64,000 bases of DNA, taken from positions 31,506 to 95,505 of the forward strand of contig JANQKY010000087.1 of the NCBI GenBank assembly GCA_028280885.1, given 5' to 3'. The notes below the pieces were generated by a model. The model saw only the letters and a program-made list of their open reading frames with translations, ran no database searches and was not told the DNA's origin. Position numbers and translations under genes: made by a program. Shown here piece by piece: positions 1 to 8,346 of the stretch. Each line of letters opens with the position of its first letter. Within the stretch, counting starts at the first letter, position 1. The stretch comes from Tepidamorphus sp. (lineage in GTDB: Bacteria; Pseudomonadota; Alphaproteobacteria; Rhizobiales; Tepidamorphaceae).

Positions 1-2
1 AT

Positions 3-62
3 GCGCCGATCATGGAGCGCCTCGGTTTCGCGCGGACGCAGAGGGAGGGGGAAACCCGGTGA
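3..62 (+). CDS. 3' end of an upstream gene, possibly a GNAT-type acetyltransferase
   Basis: The frame is open from the left edge and ends in TGA at 60-62, giving only 19 residues ending IMERLGFARTQREGETR. The stop overlaps the GTG start of the next gene (GTGA), which suggests a coupled operon. A PIMERLGF-like tail is common near the C-terminus of GNAT N-acetyltransferases, but the fragment is too short to assign a function. Confidence 0.4.
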   Translation, partial: APIMERLGFARTQREGETR

Positions 63-619
63 GCCTCTTGGGAGAGGCTGCTCCGGACACCGTACCGAGC
101 CGGGAGATCATATTGGCCTTGCGGGGCACGGCTGCGTTCGCCCGCTGTCTGAACGACCTGAGCGATGCCGCGCTTGATGGTCCGTCCCGGATCGCCGGGC
201 TGTCGCGCCGGCTTATCGTCGCCAGGGTCGGCTATCAGGCGCGTCTGCTCGCCGAGGCGATCGGCCGGGTGCGTCGTCGGGACGCGATACCGGGTGTCCC
301 GCCCACGCTGGCGGAAGCGGAAGTCTCCGGCGCGACCTTGCCGGCGCATGCGTTGCGGCACCTGTTCGAGCACACGAAGGTGCATTTGCGCGTCGAGTGG
401 CGCGACCTGACGGAGGCGGACTGGGATGCGGAGATCGATATCGGCCGCCATGTGGCGGTCCGTGAGACGCCGCTTGTTCGCGCCCACCTCGTCTGGCTCG
501 CCGCCGTCGCGCTGGATGCCGGCCTGCGTCGGGCCGACATACCGGCCGAGATACGCGACTGTCTCGGTCTGGAGGCCAAGCGACCGATCCCCTTGCCCGC
601 TTTGACGGCCGGATATTGA
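59..619 (+). CDS. Maleylpyruvate isomerase-like (DinB/YfiT-type four-helix) protein
   Basis: This 186-residue protein has no signal peptide and is mostly alpha-helical. Its second half (DWDAEIDIGRHVAVRETP, then VRAHLVWLAAVALDAG) resembles the region of mycothiol-dependent maleylpyruvate isomerases that reads VPVxETxWMRAREVWxHAVDL. The N-terminal GLSRRLIVARVGYQARLLAEAI matches the helix that carries the metal-binding His in that family, but here the usual HLARNAD-type His is not evident, so catalytic competence is doubtful. The GTG start overlaps the stop of the gene before it. An alphaproteobacterium would not be expected to make mycothiol, so the natural thiol partner, if any, is unknown. 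Confidence 0.5.
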   Translation: MSLLGEAAPDTVPSREIILALRGTAAFARCLNDLSDAALDGPSRIAGLSRRLIVARVGYQARLLAEAIGRVRRRDAIPGVPPTLAEAEVSGATLPAHALRHLFEHTKVHLRVEWRDLTEADWDAEIDIGRHVAVRETPLVRAHLVWLAAVALDAGLRRADIPAEIRDCLGLEAKRPIPLPALTAGY

Positions 620-643
620 CGTTTCCCGTAAAAGCCCCTCAGG

Positions 644-659
644 TTGCGTCAGGACGCAA
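644..659. promoter_or_regulatory. Inverted repeat upstream of the aminotransferase
   Basis: TTGCGT and ACGCAA form perfect 6-bp arms separated by 4 bp, 30 bp before the GTG start at 689. The position suits an operator, but the motif was not seen again in the window and the binding protein is unknown. Confidence 0.3.
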
Positions 660-688
660 TACGATAACGCGATGGGGGCGAAGCGCTC

Positions 689-1915
689 GTGACGGATTTT
701 CTCTACCAGACCGCATTCTCGACGACAGGGCCGGAGCCGGCGCAGAAATTCACCGGCCTGCCGCGCTACAACTTCATCTACGGGCATAACGACCCGACGC
801 AGGTCCCGGCCGAGGATCTGGCCCGCAGCGCGGAGAAGGTGATCCGCGAATACGGGTCCTCGCTCGGCATGTACCATCTCGGCGACGGGCCGCAGGGCTA
901 TCTGCGTCTGCGCGAATTCGTCGCCCGCAAGCTCACCGAGACCCGCGGCGCGGCCTGCGAAGCAGACGATGTGGTGCTCACCTCGGGATCGCTGCAGGGG
1001 ATGGATCTCGTCAACGATACGTTCCTGGAGCCGGGCGACACCGCGATCGTCGAGGAATTCACCTATGGCGGCGCGATCGGCAAGCTCAAAAAGCTCGGCG
1101 CCAATCCGGTCGGCGTGCCGCTCGACGAGGACGGCATCCGGATGGATGCGCTCGAAGCGATCCTTAAGGATCTCAGCGGGCGCGGCATCACGCCGAAATT
1201 CATCTACACGATCCCGACCGTCCACAACCCGACCGGCTCGATCATGCCGATGGAGCGGCGGACACAGCTTCTGGCGCTGTCGGAGCGCTACGGCGTGCCG
1301 ATCTTCGAAGACGAGTGCTACACCGACACGGCCTGGGATTCGGACCTGCCGCCGTCGCTCTACGGGCTTGATCCAAGCCGCGTCGTCCATGTCGGCTCGT
1401 TCTCCAAGTCACTCGCCCCGGCGCTGCGCGTCGGCTACATCGTCGCGAGCTGGGACGTGCTGTCGCGGGTGCTCGCCCGCAAGACCGACGCGGGGTCGCC
1501 GGCGATCGATCAGATGATCGTCGCCGACTATTTCGGCAATCATTTCGAGGACCATCTGGCGAAACTCAGACCGGCGCTGCAGCGCAAGCTCGCCGTACTG
1601 ATCGAGGCGCTTGACCGCGAGTTCGGCACGGCGGCGGAGCTGTTCGTGCCCAAGGGCGGCATCTTCCTGTGGCTGAAGCTGCCCGATCATGTCGACGTGC
1701 GGACTTTTGTGCAGTCGGCGCTCGATCAGGGCGTCGCCTTCAATCCCGGTCCCGAATGGGCCTGCGATCCCGACGCCGCCAAGAACTACATGCGGCTGTG
1801 CTTCGCCCTGCCGGACGAGCAGACGATCCGCGAGGGCGTCGGCGAACTGGCACGGATCTGTTTCGAGCATACCGGCGTGCCGGAGCGGCGCGGCAACGTC
1901 TCGCAGGGCTCATAA
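689..1915 (+). CDS. PLP-dependent aminotransferase, class I/II (2-aminoadipate/MocR-like fold type I)
   Basis: This 408-residue cytosolic enzyme is predicted to transfer an amino group between an amino acid and a 2-oxo acid. The PLP lysine is K240 in SFSKSLAPALRVGY. Upstream are the cofactor-binding YTIPTVHNPTGS and the EDECYTD segment carrying the aspartate that contacts the pyridine nitrogen. The sequence belongs to the LysN/ARO8 branch related to MocR C-terminal domains but has no winged-helix domain of its own. It lies just before the XRE-cupin regulator and the peptide-type ABC operon, so it may act on an amino acid released from the imported compound. The substrate cannot be read from the sequence. 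Confidence 0.85.
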   Translation: MTDFLYQTAFSTTGPEPAQKFTGLPRYNFIYGHNDPTQVPAEDLARSAEKVIREYGSSLGMYHLGDGPQGYLRLREFVARKLTETRGAACEADDVVLTSGSLQGMDLVNDTFLEPGDTAIVEEFTYGGAIGKLKKLGANPVGVPLDEDGIRMDALEAILKDLSGRGITPKFIYTIPTVHNPTGSIMPMERRTQLLALSERYGVPIFEDECYTDTAWDSDLPPSLYGLDPSRVVHVGSFSKSLAPALRVGYIVASWDVLSRVLARKTDAGSPAIDQMIVADYFGNHFEDHLAKLRPALQRKLAVLIEALDREFGTAAELFVPKGGIFLWLKLPDHVDVRTFVQSALDQGVAFNPGPEWACDPDAAKNYMRLCFALPDEQTIREGVGELARICFEHTGVPERRGNVSQGS

Positions 1916-1951
1916 AGAGCCGTCTGGCCGGTGCATCGCGCCGGCCACAAT

Positions 1952-2014
1952 TTTACCATTACTAAAAAATTCTTGACTCCGCCGCTCGGCGGGGCACTCT
2001 TTAGTAATGCTAAA
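1952..2014 (+). promoter_or_regulatory. Twin operators and promoter of the XRE-cupin regulator
   Basis: Two 15-bp sites, TTTACCATTACTAAA (1952-1966) and TTTAGTAATGCTAAA (2000-2014), are reverse complements of each other at 14 of 15 positions. The second is itself a TTTAG-N5-CTAAA palindrome. They flank a TTGACT box (1973-1978), and the second covers the ATG at 2007. This is the arrangement expected for autorepression by the XRE protein encoded immediately downstream. No clear -10 box is seen. One placed around 1996-2003 would give a leaderless or almost leaderless mRNA. Confidence 0.65.
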
Positions 2015-2675
2015 AAACCCGGCCGAAACGAAGCAAGCCAAAGGTCCGACCGAACTGGGCGGTGCGCTCCGCCGCCGGCGCAAGGAGCTCGGGCTGACCA
2101 TGCAGCAGGTCGCCGACCATGCCGGGCTGTCCGTCGGCTTCATCAGCCAGGTCGAGCGCGGCCTGACCGCGCCCTCGCTGTCCTCGCTGGTCTCCCTGTC
2201 GGAAGCGCTCGACACCCATATCAGCCGCTTCCTCGACCAGCCGGACGGCTCCGAACGGGTGACCCGCCAGACGAGTCGGACCGCCTATTCGATCGAAGGA
2301 CCGGAAGAGGAAAGCGCCGCACGCTACGAGCGCGTCTCCAGTCATTTTGACGGGTCGCAGCTGCATTCGGTCGTGGTGCACGAACCGCCGGGCCACCGCT
2401 CCGAGCCGATCAGTCATCGCGGCGAGGAGATGTTCTTCATCCTTGCGGGCGAACTGACCGTCGAGATCGAGGGCAAGGCCTATCTGCTGCGGGTCGGCGA
2501 CTCGATCCATTTCGACAGCCGCCGGGTGCATTCCTCCTGGAACCACACCTCCGGCGTCACGACGATGCTGTGGTGCGGCACCATGGACATCTTCGGCGAA
2601 GCGCCCGACCCCATTCACAAGACCGGCCCGGGCGAACGGGTCGACACATCACAGAACCAGAGGGAAACATCATGA
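2007..2675 (+). CDS. XRE-family transcriptional regulator with C-terminal cupin domain
   Basis: The 222-residue protein has an N-terminal lambda-repressor-like helix-turn-helix (about residues 15-70: LGGALRRRRKELGLTMQQV, HAGLSVGFISQVERG) and a C-terminal cupin (about 115-195; HRSEPISHRGEEMFFILAGE and GDSIHFDSRRVHSS), the PuuR/SutR-type layout in which a small ligand bound in the cupin alters DNA binding. The ATG at 2007 lies inside an operator copy and has no Shine-Dalgarno sequence in front of it. The TGA stop overlaps the ATG of the solute-binding protein, so it probably controls the 2672-14745 operon and itself. The ligand is unknown. Confidence 0.88.
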   Translation: MLKNPAETKQAKGPTELGGALRRRRKELGLTMQQVADHAGLSVGFISQVERGLTAPSLSSLVSLSEALDTHISRFLDQPDGSERVTRQTSRTAYSIEGPEEESAARYERVSSHFDGSQLHSVVVHEPPGHRSEPISHRGEEMFFILAGELTVEIEGKAYLLRVGDSIHFDSRRVHSSWNHTSGVTTMLWCGTMDIFGEAPDPIHKTGPGERVDTSQNQRETS

Positions 2676-4258
2676 ACAGGCCAGTCCTTGCGGCGGCGCT
2701 CGCGATGAGCACCGCTCTCGCCACCCCGGCATTTTCCGAAACCGTGCTCAGGCTCGACGAGGTCCCGGTCGGCGAGCTCGATCCGGCCAAGGCCACCGAC
2801 TATGCCGACAACATCCTGATGTTCAACGTCTACGACACGCTGGTGCTGCCCAATCAGGGCGGGCCGGGCCATCAGCCGCATCTGGCGAGCGGCTGGAGCG
2901 TCGACGACACCGGCACGGTCTACACCTTCACGCTGCGCGACGACGTGAAGTTCGAGAGCGGCAACCCGATGACGGCGGCCGATGTGGTGTTCTCGCTCGA
3001 TCGGATGCGGGCGATCGGCAAGGGCTTCTCCTACCTGTTCGACAATGTCGAGACGATCAAGGCGGTCGGCGACGATACGGTCGAATTCACGCTGAAGGCG
3101 CCCGCCGCGCCGTTCCTGTCGTCGCTGATGCTTTTACCGATCGTCGACAAGGCGCTGGTGATGGACAATCTCGGCGAGGGTGACGGTGAGATGGGCGACT
3201 GGGGCGAGGCCTTCCTGTCGGCCGATTCCGCCGGCACCGGCGCCTATACGGTGACGAGCCACAATCCCCAGGACGAGACGGTGATGGCCAAGAACCCGGG
3301 CTATTTCCTCGGCGTTCCCGATGGCGCACCGGACGTCGCGCGGCTGCGCTATGGTCTCGAACCGGCCACGGTGCGCACCCTGATCGCCCAGGGCGAGCAC
3401 GACATTTCAAGCCAGTGGATCCCGCCCGAGGTCGCCCGCGCGATCGCCGGGAATGGCGGGCATTTGCTGTCGGAAAGCGGTACCGGCGGCTTCTACATGA
3501 AGATGAACACGCAGAAGGCGCCGCTCGACGACGTGAACTGCCGCCGTGCGCTCGCCTCCGCGTTCGATTATGCGACCGCCCTGCAGATCGTCGCGGTGAC
3601 CGACGATGTCAGCCTCGGCCGGCCGTCGACCGGGGCGATCCCCGTCGGCATGTTCGGCGCCAATTCGGCCGACGCGCCGCTGACGCGTGACATGGAGGCG
3701 GCGAAGGCCTTCCTGGCCGAATGCCCCTATGACCCGGCGGAGTGGAACCTGGAGATCAGCTGGATCGCCGAAGTGCCGGTCGAGGAGCGCTTCGCCCTGA
3801 TGATGCAGGCCAATTTCGCCGAGCTCGGCATTTCGTCGGAGATCGTCAAGGTGCCGTGGGCGCTGTTCACCGAACTCGTCACCGATCCGGAAAAGACGCC
3901 GCATATCTCGCAGCTCTTCACCAACGCGCTGTCGGGCGACATCGATACGCTGCTCTACCCGATGTATCACTCCAGCGTGGCAGGCACCTGGCAGTCGCCG
4001 GAATACCTGAACGACCCGGAGGTCGACCGGCTTCTCGATGCGGGGCGGGCGGCGACCGACGATGCCGAGCGCCAGGAGATCTACACCAGGCTGAACGCGC
4101 GGCTCATGGAGCTTGCCCCGACGATCTATGTCTATGACCGCAACTCGGTCTTCGCCGCCTCGCCGCGCGTCAGCGTTCCGGCGATGAGCGATCCCGCGCA
4201 GGCCTTCGGTCTCGACGGGATCGGCTTCTCCTTCCGCCTGATGGACGTCGACGGCTAG
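2672..4258 (+). CDS. ABC transporter substrate-binding protein, family 5 (peptide/nickel type)
   Basis: This is a 528-residue periplasmic protein with a Sec signal peptide (MNRPVLAAALAMSTALATPAFS, cleavage near residue 22). The body has the family-5 fold signatures: LDPAKATDYADNILMFNVYD near the N-terminus, and TFTLRDDVKFESGNPMTAAD followed by VVFSLDRM. The ATG at 2672 was chosen over an upstream in-frame ATG (2570) because it overlaps the regulator's stop (ATGA), has AGAGGGA in front, and begins exactly at the signal peptide. It feeds the permease/ATPase genes that follow. The downstream hydantoinase and peptidase genes suggest a cyclic amide, modified amino acid or small peptide as cargo, which is inference. 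Confidence 0.9.
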   Translation: MNRPVLAAALAMSTALATPAFSETVLRLDEVPVGELDPAKATDYADNILMFNVYDTLVLPNQGGPGHQPHLASGWSVDDTGTVYTFTLRDDVKFESGNPMTAADVVFSLDRMRAIGKGFSYLFDNVETIKAVGDDTVEFTLKAPAAPFLSSLMLLPIVDKALVMDNLGEGDGEMGDWGEAFLSADSAGTGAYTVTSHNPQDETVMAKNPGYFLGVPDGAPDVARLRYGLEPATVRTLIAQGEHDISSQWIPPEVARAIAGNGGHLLSESGTGGFYMKMNTQKAPLDDVNCRRALASAFDYATALQIVAVTDDVSLGRPSTGAIPVGMFGANSADAPLTRDMEAAKAFLAECPYDPAEWNLEISWIAEVPVEERFALMMQANFAELGISSEIVKVPWALFTELVTDPEKTPHISQLFTNALSGDIDTLLYPMYHSSVAGTWQSPEYLNDPEVDRLLDAGRAATDDAERQEIYTRLNARLMELAPTIYVYDRNSVFAASPRVSVPAMSDPAQAFGLDGIGFSFRLMDVDG

Positions 4259-4284
4259 CCGAAACACGTCTTATCGAAACAAGG

Positions 4285-4320
4285 GCGGATCGGCCCGGAC
4301 CAAACTCCAGGCCGATCCGC
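4285..4320 (+). other. Strong stem-loop between the binding-protein and permease genes
   Basis: GCGGATCGGCC (4285-4295) and GGCCGATCCGC (4310-4320) form a perfect 11-bp stem around a 14-nt loop. No T-run follows, so it is not a classical terminator. In ABC operons a hairpin here commonly protects the binding-protein mRNA and lowers permease expression. That role is inferred. Confidence 0.55.
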
Positions 4321-4333
4321 GGGGTTCTGAGCG

Positions 4334-5362
4334 ATGAGATCGATCGTCCGACTGCTGGCGCATCGCCTGCTGGTTGCAGCCGTCGTGCTGGTCGGCGTGT
4401 CGATGCTGATCTTCGGCATCGCCCGGGTCATCCCCGGCGATCCGGCCCGCATCGCGCTCGGCCCCAGGGCGAGCGCCGAGCAGGTCGCCGATTTGCGGGC
4501 GCAGATGCATCTCGACGAGCCGATCGTCGTGCAATACGGCCATTTCGTCGCCGATCTCCTGCGCGGCGATCTCGGCACGTCGCTCTATACCAACCGGCCG
4601 GTCACCACCGACATCGCCCAGTTCCTGCCGGCGACGCTCGAACTCGTCATCGTCGCCGGCATCATGATGATCGGCATCGGCCTGCCGCTCGGCATGCTGG
4701 CGGCGCGCTATCGCGGCCGCTTCGCCGATCATCTGATCCGCCTCGTCTCGCTGCTCGGCGTCTCGGCGCCGAGCTTCGTGTGGGCGGTGATCCTGGTCCT
4801 GCTGTTTGCTTACTTTCTGCCGCTGTTTCCGATCGCCGGGCGGATATCCGACAGCTACACCGTGCCGACCGTCACCGGCTTCCTGCTGGTCGACACGCTG
4901 CTTGCGGGCAACATCCGCGCCTTCGGCAATGCCGCCTGGCACATCGTGTTGCCGGCCTTCGCGCTGGCGCTGTCGGGGATCGGCCAGGCGGCGCGGCTGA
5001 CCCGCGCCAACATGGTGGAGACCTATGACAAGCCCTATATCGAGATGGCCCAGGCCTACGGGTTCTTTCCCGCGCGGATCGCCCGGATCTACGCCTTCAA
5101 GCCCTCGCTCATCCCGTCGCTGACGATCATCGGCCTCGACTTCGCCGCCATGCTCGGCAGCGCCTTCCTGGTCGAGGCGGTGTTCGCCTGGCCGGGCTTA
5201 AGCCGCTACGGCGTCGCGGTGATCCTGCGCAAGGATCTGAACGCGATCATGGGGACCGTGCTGATCATCGCGCTGACCTTCGTCATCGTGAACATCATCG
5301 TCGACCTGCTGATCGCCTTCCTCAATCCGCGCATCCGGCATTCGACCCGGAGTTCGGCATGA
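4334..5362 (+). CDS. ABC transporter permease, DppB/OppB type
   Basis: This 342-residue inner-membrane permease has about six hydrophobic segments, beginning at residues 10-32 (LLVAAVVLVGVSMLIFGIAR) followed by the family motif VIPGDPARIALG. The cytoplasmic EAA-type loop that contacts the ATPase is seen in MAQAYGFFPARIARIYAFKP. It ends with an ATGA overlap into the second permease. Together they form the membrane channel for the family-5 binding protein upstream. Confidence 0.9.
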   Translation: MRSIVRLLAHRLLVAAVVLVGVSMLIFGIARVIPGDPARIALGPRASAEQVADLRAQMHLDEPIVVQYGHFVADLLRGDLGTSLYTNRPVTTDIAQFLPATLELVIVAGIMMIGIGLPLGMLAARYRGRFADHLIRLVSLLGVSAPSFVWAVILVLLFAYFLPLFPIAGRISDSYTVPTVTGFLLVDTLLAGNIRAFGNAAWHIVLPAFALALSGIGQAARLTRANMVETYDKPYIEMAQAYGFFPARIARIYAFKPSLIPSLTIIGLDFAAMLGSAFLVEAVFAWPGLSRYGVAVILRKDLNAIMGTVLIIALTFVIVNIIVDLLIAFLNPRIRHSTRSSA

Positions 5363-6192
5363 AAAGGGCCATCCGCATCCTGAGCCGCAATCCCCTGTCG
5401 GCGCTCGGTCTCGGGCTGGTCGTGCTGATCGTGCTTGCCGCGCTGCTGGCGCCGTGGATCGCGCCCTATCCCGACCACAACGGCGCCGTCGTCGATTTCC
5501 TCAACAACAACAAGCCGCCATCGGCGCGCAACTGGATGGGCACCGATCTCGTCGGCCGCGACATCTTCAGCCGCATTCTCTATGCCTATCAGACCTCGCT
5601 GGTGCTGGCCGTCGTGGTGCTGGCGATCGCGACGCCGATCGGCACGGTGGTCGGCCTCATCGCAGGCTATCTCGGCGGCTGGACCGAGACGATCCTGATG
5701 CGCGTCGTCGACGTCTTCCTGTCGATCCCGCCGCTGGTGCTGGCGCTTGCGATGATGGGTGTCCTCAAGCCGACCCTCACCAACGCCATGCTGGCCGTCA
5801 CGGCCATGTGGTGGCCGTGGTATGCACGGCTCGTCTATTCGATCGCCCGCAGCGAGCGCGAGGAGGGCTATGTGCTGGCCGCCGAGGTGATCGGCGCGGG
5901 CACGACCCATATCGCCTTCCGGGAGATCCTGCCCAACTGCCTGCCGGCGATCATCACCAAGATGACGCTCGACATGGGTTTCGTGATCATCATCGCCTCG
6001 TCGCTGTCGTTCTTAGGCCTTGGCGTGCAGCCGCCGACGCCCGATCTCGGCAGCATGGTCGCGGAAGGGGCGAACTACCTGCCGGACAGCTGGTGGCTGA
6101 CGGTGTTTCCGGGCCTTGCGATCCTGATCGCGGTGTTCGGCTTCAACCTGCTCGGCGACGGCTTGCGCGACGTCCTGGGGGTCGATCGATGA
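5359..6192 (+). CDS. ABC transporter permease, DppC/OppC type
   Basis: This 277-residue permease starts with a single transmembrane segment and the OppC-type N-terminal domain ending in WMGTDLVGRDIFSRILYAYQ. The BPD-transport domain follows, with an EAA-like loop (EVIGAGTTHIAFREILPN) and LSFLGLGVQPPTPDLGSM, typical of this family. It overlaps its neighbours on both sides by ATGA junctions, so translation is probably coupled. Confidence 0.9.
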   Translation: MKRAIRILSRNPLSALGLGLVVLIVLAALLAPWIAPYPDHNGAVVDFLNNNKPPSARNWMGTDLVGRDIFSRILYAYQTSLVLAVVVLAIATPIGTVVGLIAGYLGGWTETILMRVVDVFLSIPPLVLALAMMGVLKPTLTNAMLAVTAMWWPWYARLVYSIARSEREEGYVLAAEVIGAGTTHIAFREILPNCLPAIITKMTLDMGFVIIIASSLSFLGLGVQPPTPDLGSMVAEGANYLPDSWWLTVFPGLAILIAVFGFNLLGDGLRDVLGVDR

Positions 6193-7067
6193 GCCTGCTC
6201 GACATCGCCGACCTGACGCTGTCCTTCAAGGGCCTGTCCGGCCTGACCGAGGTGCTGCACGGGATTTCGCTATCGATCGCGCCCGGCGAGAAGGTCGCGC
6301 TCGTCGGCGAGAGCGGGTCGGGCAAGTCGGTCACCGCGCGGATCGTGCTCGGCCTGTTGCAGGAGCAGAAAACCGCGCGGATTGGCGGAACCGTCCGCTT
6401 CGCCGGCCAGGATCTTGCCGCCCTGTCGCCGCGCGACCGCGAGGGCTTACGCGGCACCGAGATCTCGATGATCTTTCAGGACCCGACCTCCTATCTCAAT
6501 CCGGTCTTCACCATCGGCCGGCAGTTCGCCGAGGTGCTGCGCCGCCGCGATCCCGGCCTGGCGCGCGCGGCCTGCGAGGCCCGGGCAATCGAGATGCTGG
6601 CCGAAACCGCGATCCCCGATCCCGCCCGCGTGCTCGGCAGCTATCCGTTCCAGCTGTCCGGCGGCATGAACCAGCGGGTGATGATCGCGATGGCGCTTGC
6701 CAATCATCCCCGCCTGCTGATCGCCGACGAGCCGGGCACCGCGCTCGACGTCACCGTGCAGGCGCAGACCCTTAAACTGATGCGGCAACTGGTCGACCTG
6801 CACGAGACCGCCGTCCTGTTCATCTCCCACAATCTCGGCGTGGTGCGTGAATTCGCCGACCGGGTCTATGTGATCTACCGTGGTCGCATCGTCGAGGACG
6901 GCCCGACGGCGGCGGTGTTCGGCGATCCGCGCCATGCCTATACACAGGCGCTGATGGCGGCGGTGCCGCGCATCACGGGCGACGGCCTGCCTGACGTGCC
7001 GGAGGTAAGCGAAGCGTTCCTAGCCCCTAAAGTGCATCATCGTTTGCGTTCGGGGCGCGCGACATGA
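6189..7067 (+). CDS. ABC transporter ATP-binding protein, DppD/OppD type
   Basis: This 292-residue cytoplasmic ATPase has Walker A GESGSGKS, signature LSGGMNQR, Walker B LLIADEPGTALDVT and the H-loop FISHNLG. The ATG at 6189 overlaps the upstream stop. A longer in-frame opening upstream (from 5454) is only the alternative-frame shadow of the permease gene. The C-terminal oligopeptide-type extension is short and lacks the Cys cluster that carries an Fe-S centre in some OppD proteins. Confidence 0.9.
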   Translation: MSLLDIADLTLSFKGLSGLTEVLHGISLSIAPGEKVALVGESGSGKSVTARIVLGLLQEQKTARIGGTVRFAGQDLAALSPRDREGLRGTEISMIFQDPTSYLNPVFTIGRQFAEVLRRRDPGLARAACEARAIEMLAETAIPDPARVLGSYPFQLSGGMNQRVMIAMALANHPRLLIADEPGTALDVTVQAQTLKLMRQLVDLHETAVLFISHNLGVVREFADRVYVIYRGRIVEDGPTAAVFGDPRHAYTQALMAAVPRITGDGLPDVPEVSEAFLAPKVHHRLRSGRAT

Positions 7068-7861
7068 GCCTCCTGTCGCTCGACCATCTTTCAAAGACGT
7101 TCCGGACCGCCGGCGGCCCGGTCCATGCCGTCCGCGATGTCAGCCTGGAGGTCAAATCCGGCGAATGCCTGGCGATCGTCGGCGAGAGCGGCTCGGGCAA
7201 GACGACGCTCGCCAACATGATCCTCGGCATCCTGGCGCCGAGCGCCGGCGAGATCCGCTTCGACGGGCAGGCGCTGCCGGCGCGGCGCACGGCCACAGAG
7301 CGCCGCAGGATACAGTTCGTGCAGCAGAACCCGCTGTCGGCGCTTAATCCGAAGCGCTCGGTCGGTGCGTCGATCCGGCTCGGCCTCGACACCTACCGGA
7401 TCGGCGGCCGGGCCGAACGCTGGCCGGCGGTCGAGGCGGCGCTCGAAGCGGTCGGGTTGCCCGGCGAGATGCGCCATCGCGCCCCGGCCGCGCTGTCGGG
7501 CGGCCAGCGGCAGCGGGTCGGCATCGCAAGGGCGCTCGCCGTCGAGCCGCAGCTGATCGTCCTCGACGAGCCGACCTCGGCACTCGACGTGCTGGTGCAG
7601 GCCCGCGTGCTGCGGCTGCTCGACCGGCTGCGCCGCGAGCGGGGCCTGACCTATGTCTTCATCACCCACGACCTCGCCGTCGTCCGCAACATCGCCGATC
7701 GGATCGCGGTGTTCCGGGCAGGCAGGCTCATTGAATTGGGCGAGACGGCGGCGCTGTTTAACGACCCGAAGACCGACTACACGCGCAGCCTGATCGGCGC
7801 GGTGCCGGTGGTCGACGAGAGCGAACTTGAATTGCGAACCCGACTGGCGGAGGGACCATGA
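7064..7861 (+). CDS. ABC transporter ATP-binding protein, DppF/OppF type
   Basis: This 265-residue second ATPase of the heterodimer has Walker A GESGSGKT, Q-loop VQQNPLSALNP, signature LSGGQRQRVGIARALAVEP, Walker B LIVLDEPTSALD and H-loop FITHDL. It is linked by ATGA overlaps to the ATPase before it and the GAF gene after it, completing a five-gene import system. Confidence 0.92.
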   Translation: MSLLSLDHLSKTFRTAGGPVHAVRDVSLEVKSGECLAIVGESGSGKTTLANMILGILAPSAGEIRFDGQALPARRTATERRRIQFVQQNPLSALNPKRSVGASIRLGLDTYRIGGRAERWPAVEAALEAVGLPGEMRHRAPAALSGGQRQRVGIARALAVEPQLIVLDEPTSALDVLVQARVLRLLDRLRRERGLTYVFITHDLAVVRNIADRIAVFRAGRLIELGETAALFNDPKTDYTRSLIGAVPVVDESELELRTRLAEGP

Positions 7862-8346
7862 CCGACCTGACCGGCGCACTTGCCGAGCCGAACCAGCCTG
7901 ACGCGGTCTTCGCCGCGCTCGATGCGCTCGTCCAGGAGACGATCGGCGCGAAGCTGTTCACGCTGATGGAGATCGACCGGGCGCGCGGCGTTGCCAGGCG
8001 CAGCTATTCCAATAGGCCCGATGCCTATCCGGCGAGCGGCGAGAAGCCGATCCTGAAGAACGCCTGGACGGAGCAGGTCGAGGACCGGCGGCAGACCTTC
8101 GTCGCCAATTCGATCGAGGAGATCGCCGCGGTGTTCCCCGATCACGCGTTGATCCGCTCGCTTGGCTGCGAAAGCTGCCTGAACCTGCCGATCGTCGTCG
8201 GCGATACGGTGCTGGGCACGCTCAACTGCCTCGATGTCGCAGGCCACTACACGCCGGAGCGCGTGGGGGCCGCCGAAACGCTTAAAATTCCCGGTGCGCT
8301 GGCCTTTCTGCTGGCCAGAGCCCATAGCGAAAAGGTTCCGTCATGA
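7858..8346 (+). CDS. GAF domain protein
   Basis: This 162-residue soluble protein consists essentially of one GAF fold (about residues 12-155; IGAKLFTLMEID, then ESCLNLPIVVGDTVLGTLNC). GAF domains bind small molecules or act as regulatory or catalytic domains. Two close cysteines (C102/C105 region) resemble those of free-methionine sulfoxide reductases, but the third is not obvious. Overlapped ATGA junctions lock it between the transporter and HyuA, so it probably senses or modifies the imported compound. The role is unproven. Confidence 0.7.
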   Translation: MTDLTGALAEPNQPDAVFAALDALVQETIGAKLFTLMEIDRARGVARRSYSNRPDAYPASGEKPILKNAWTEQVEDRRQTFVANSIEEIAAVFPDHALIRSLGCESCLNLPIVVGDTVLGTLNCLDVAGHYTPERVGAAETLKIPGALAFLLARAHSEKVPS

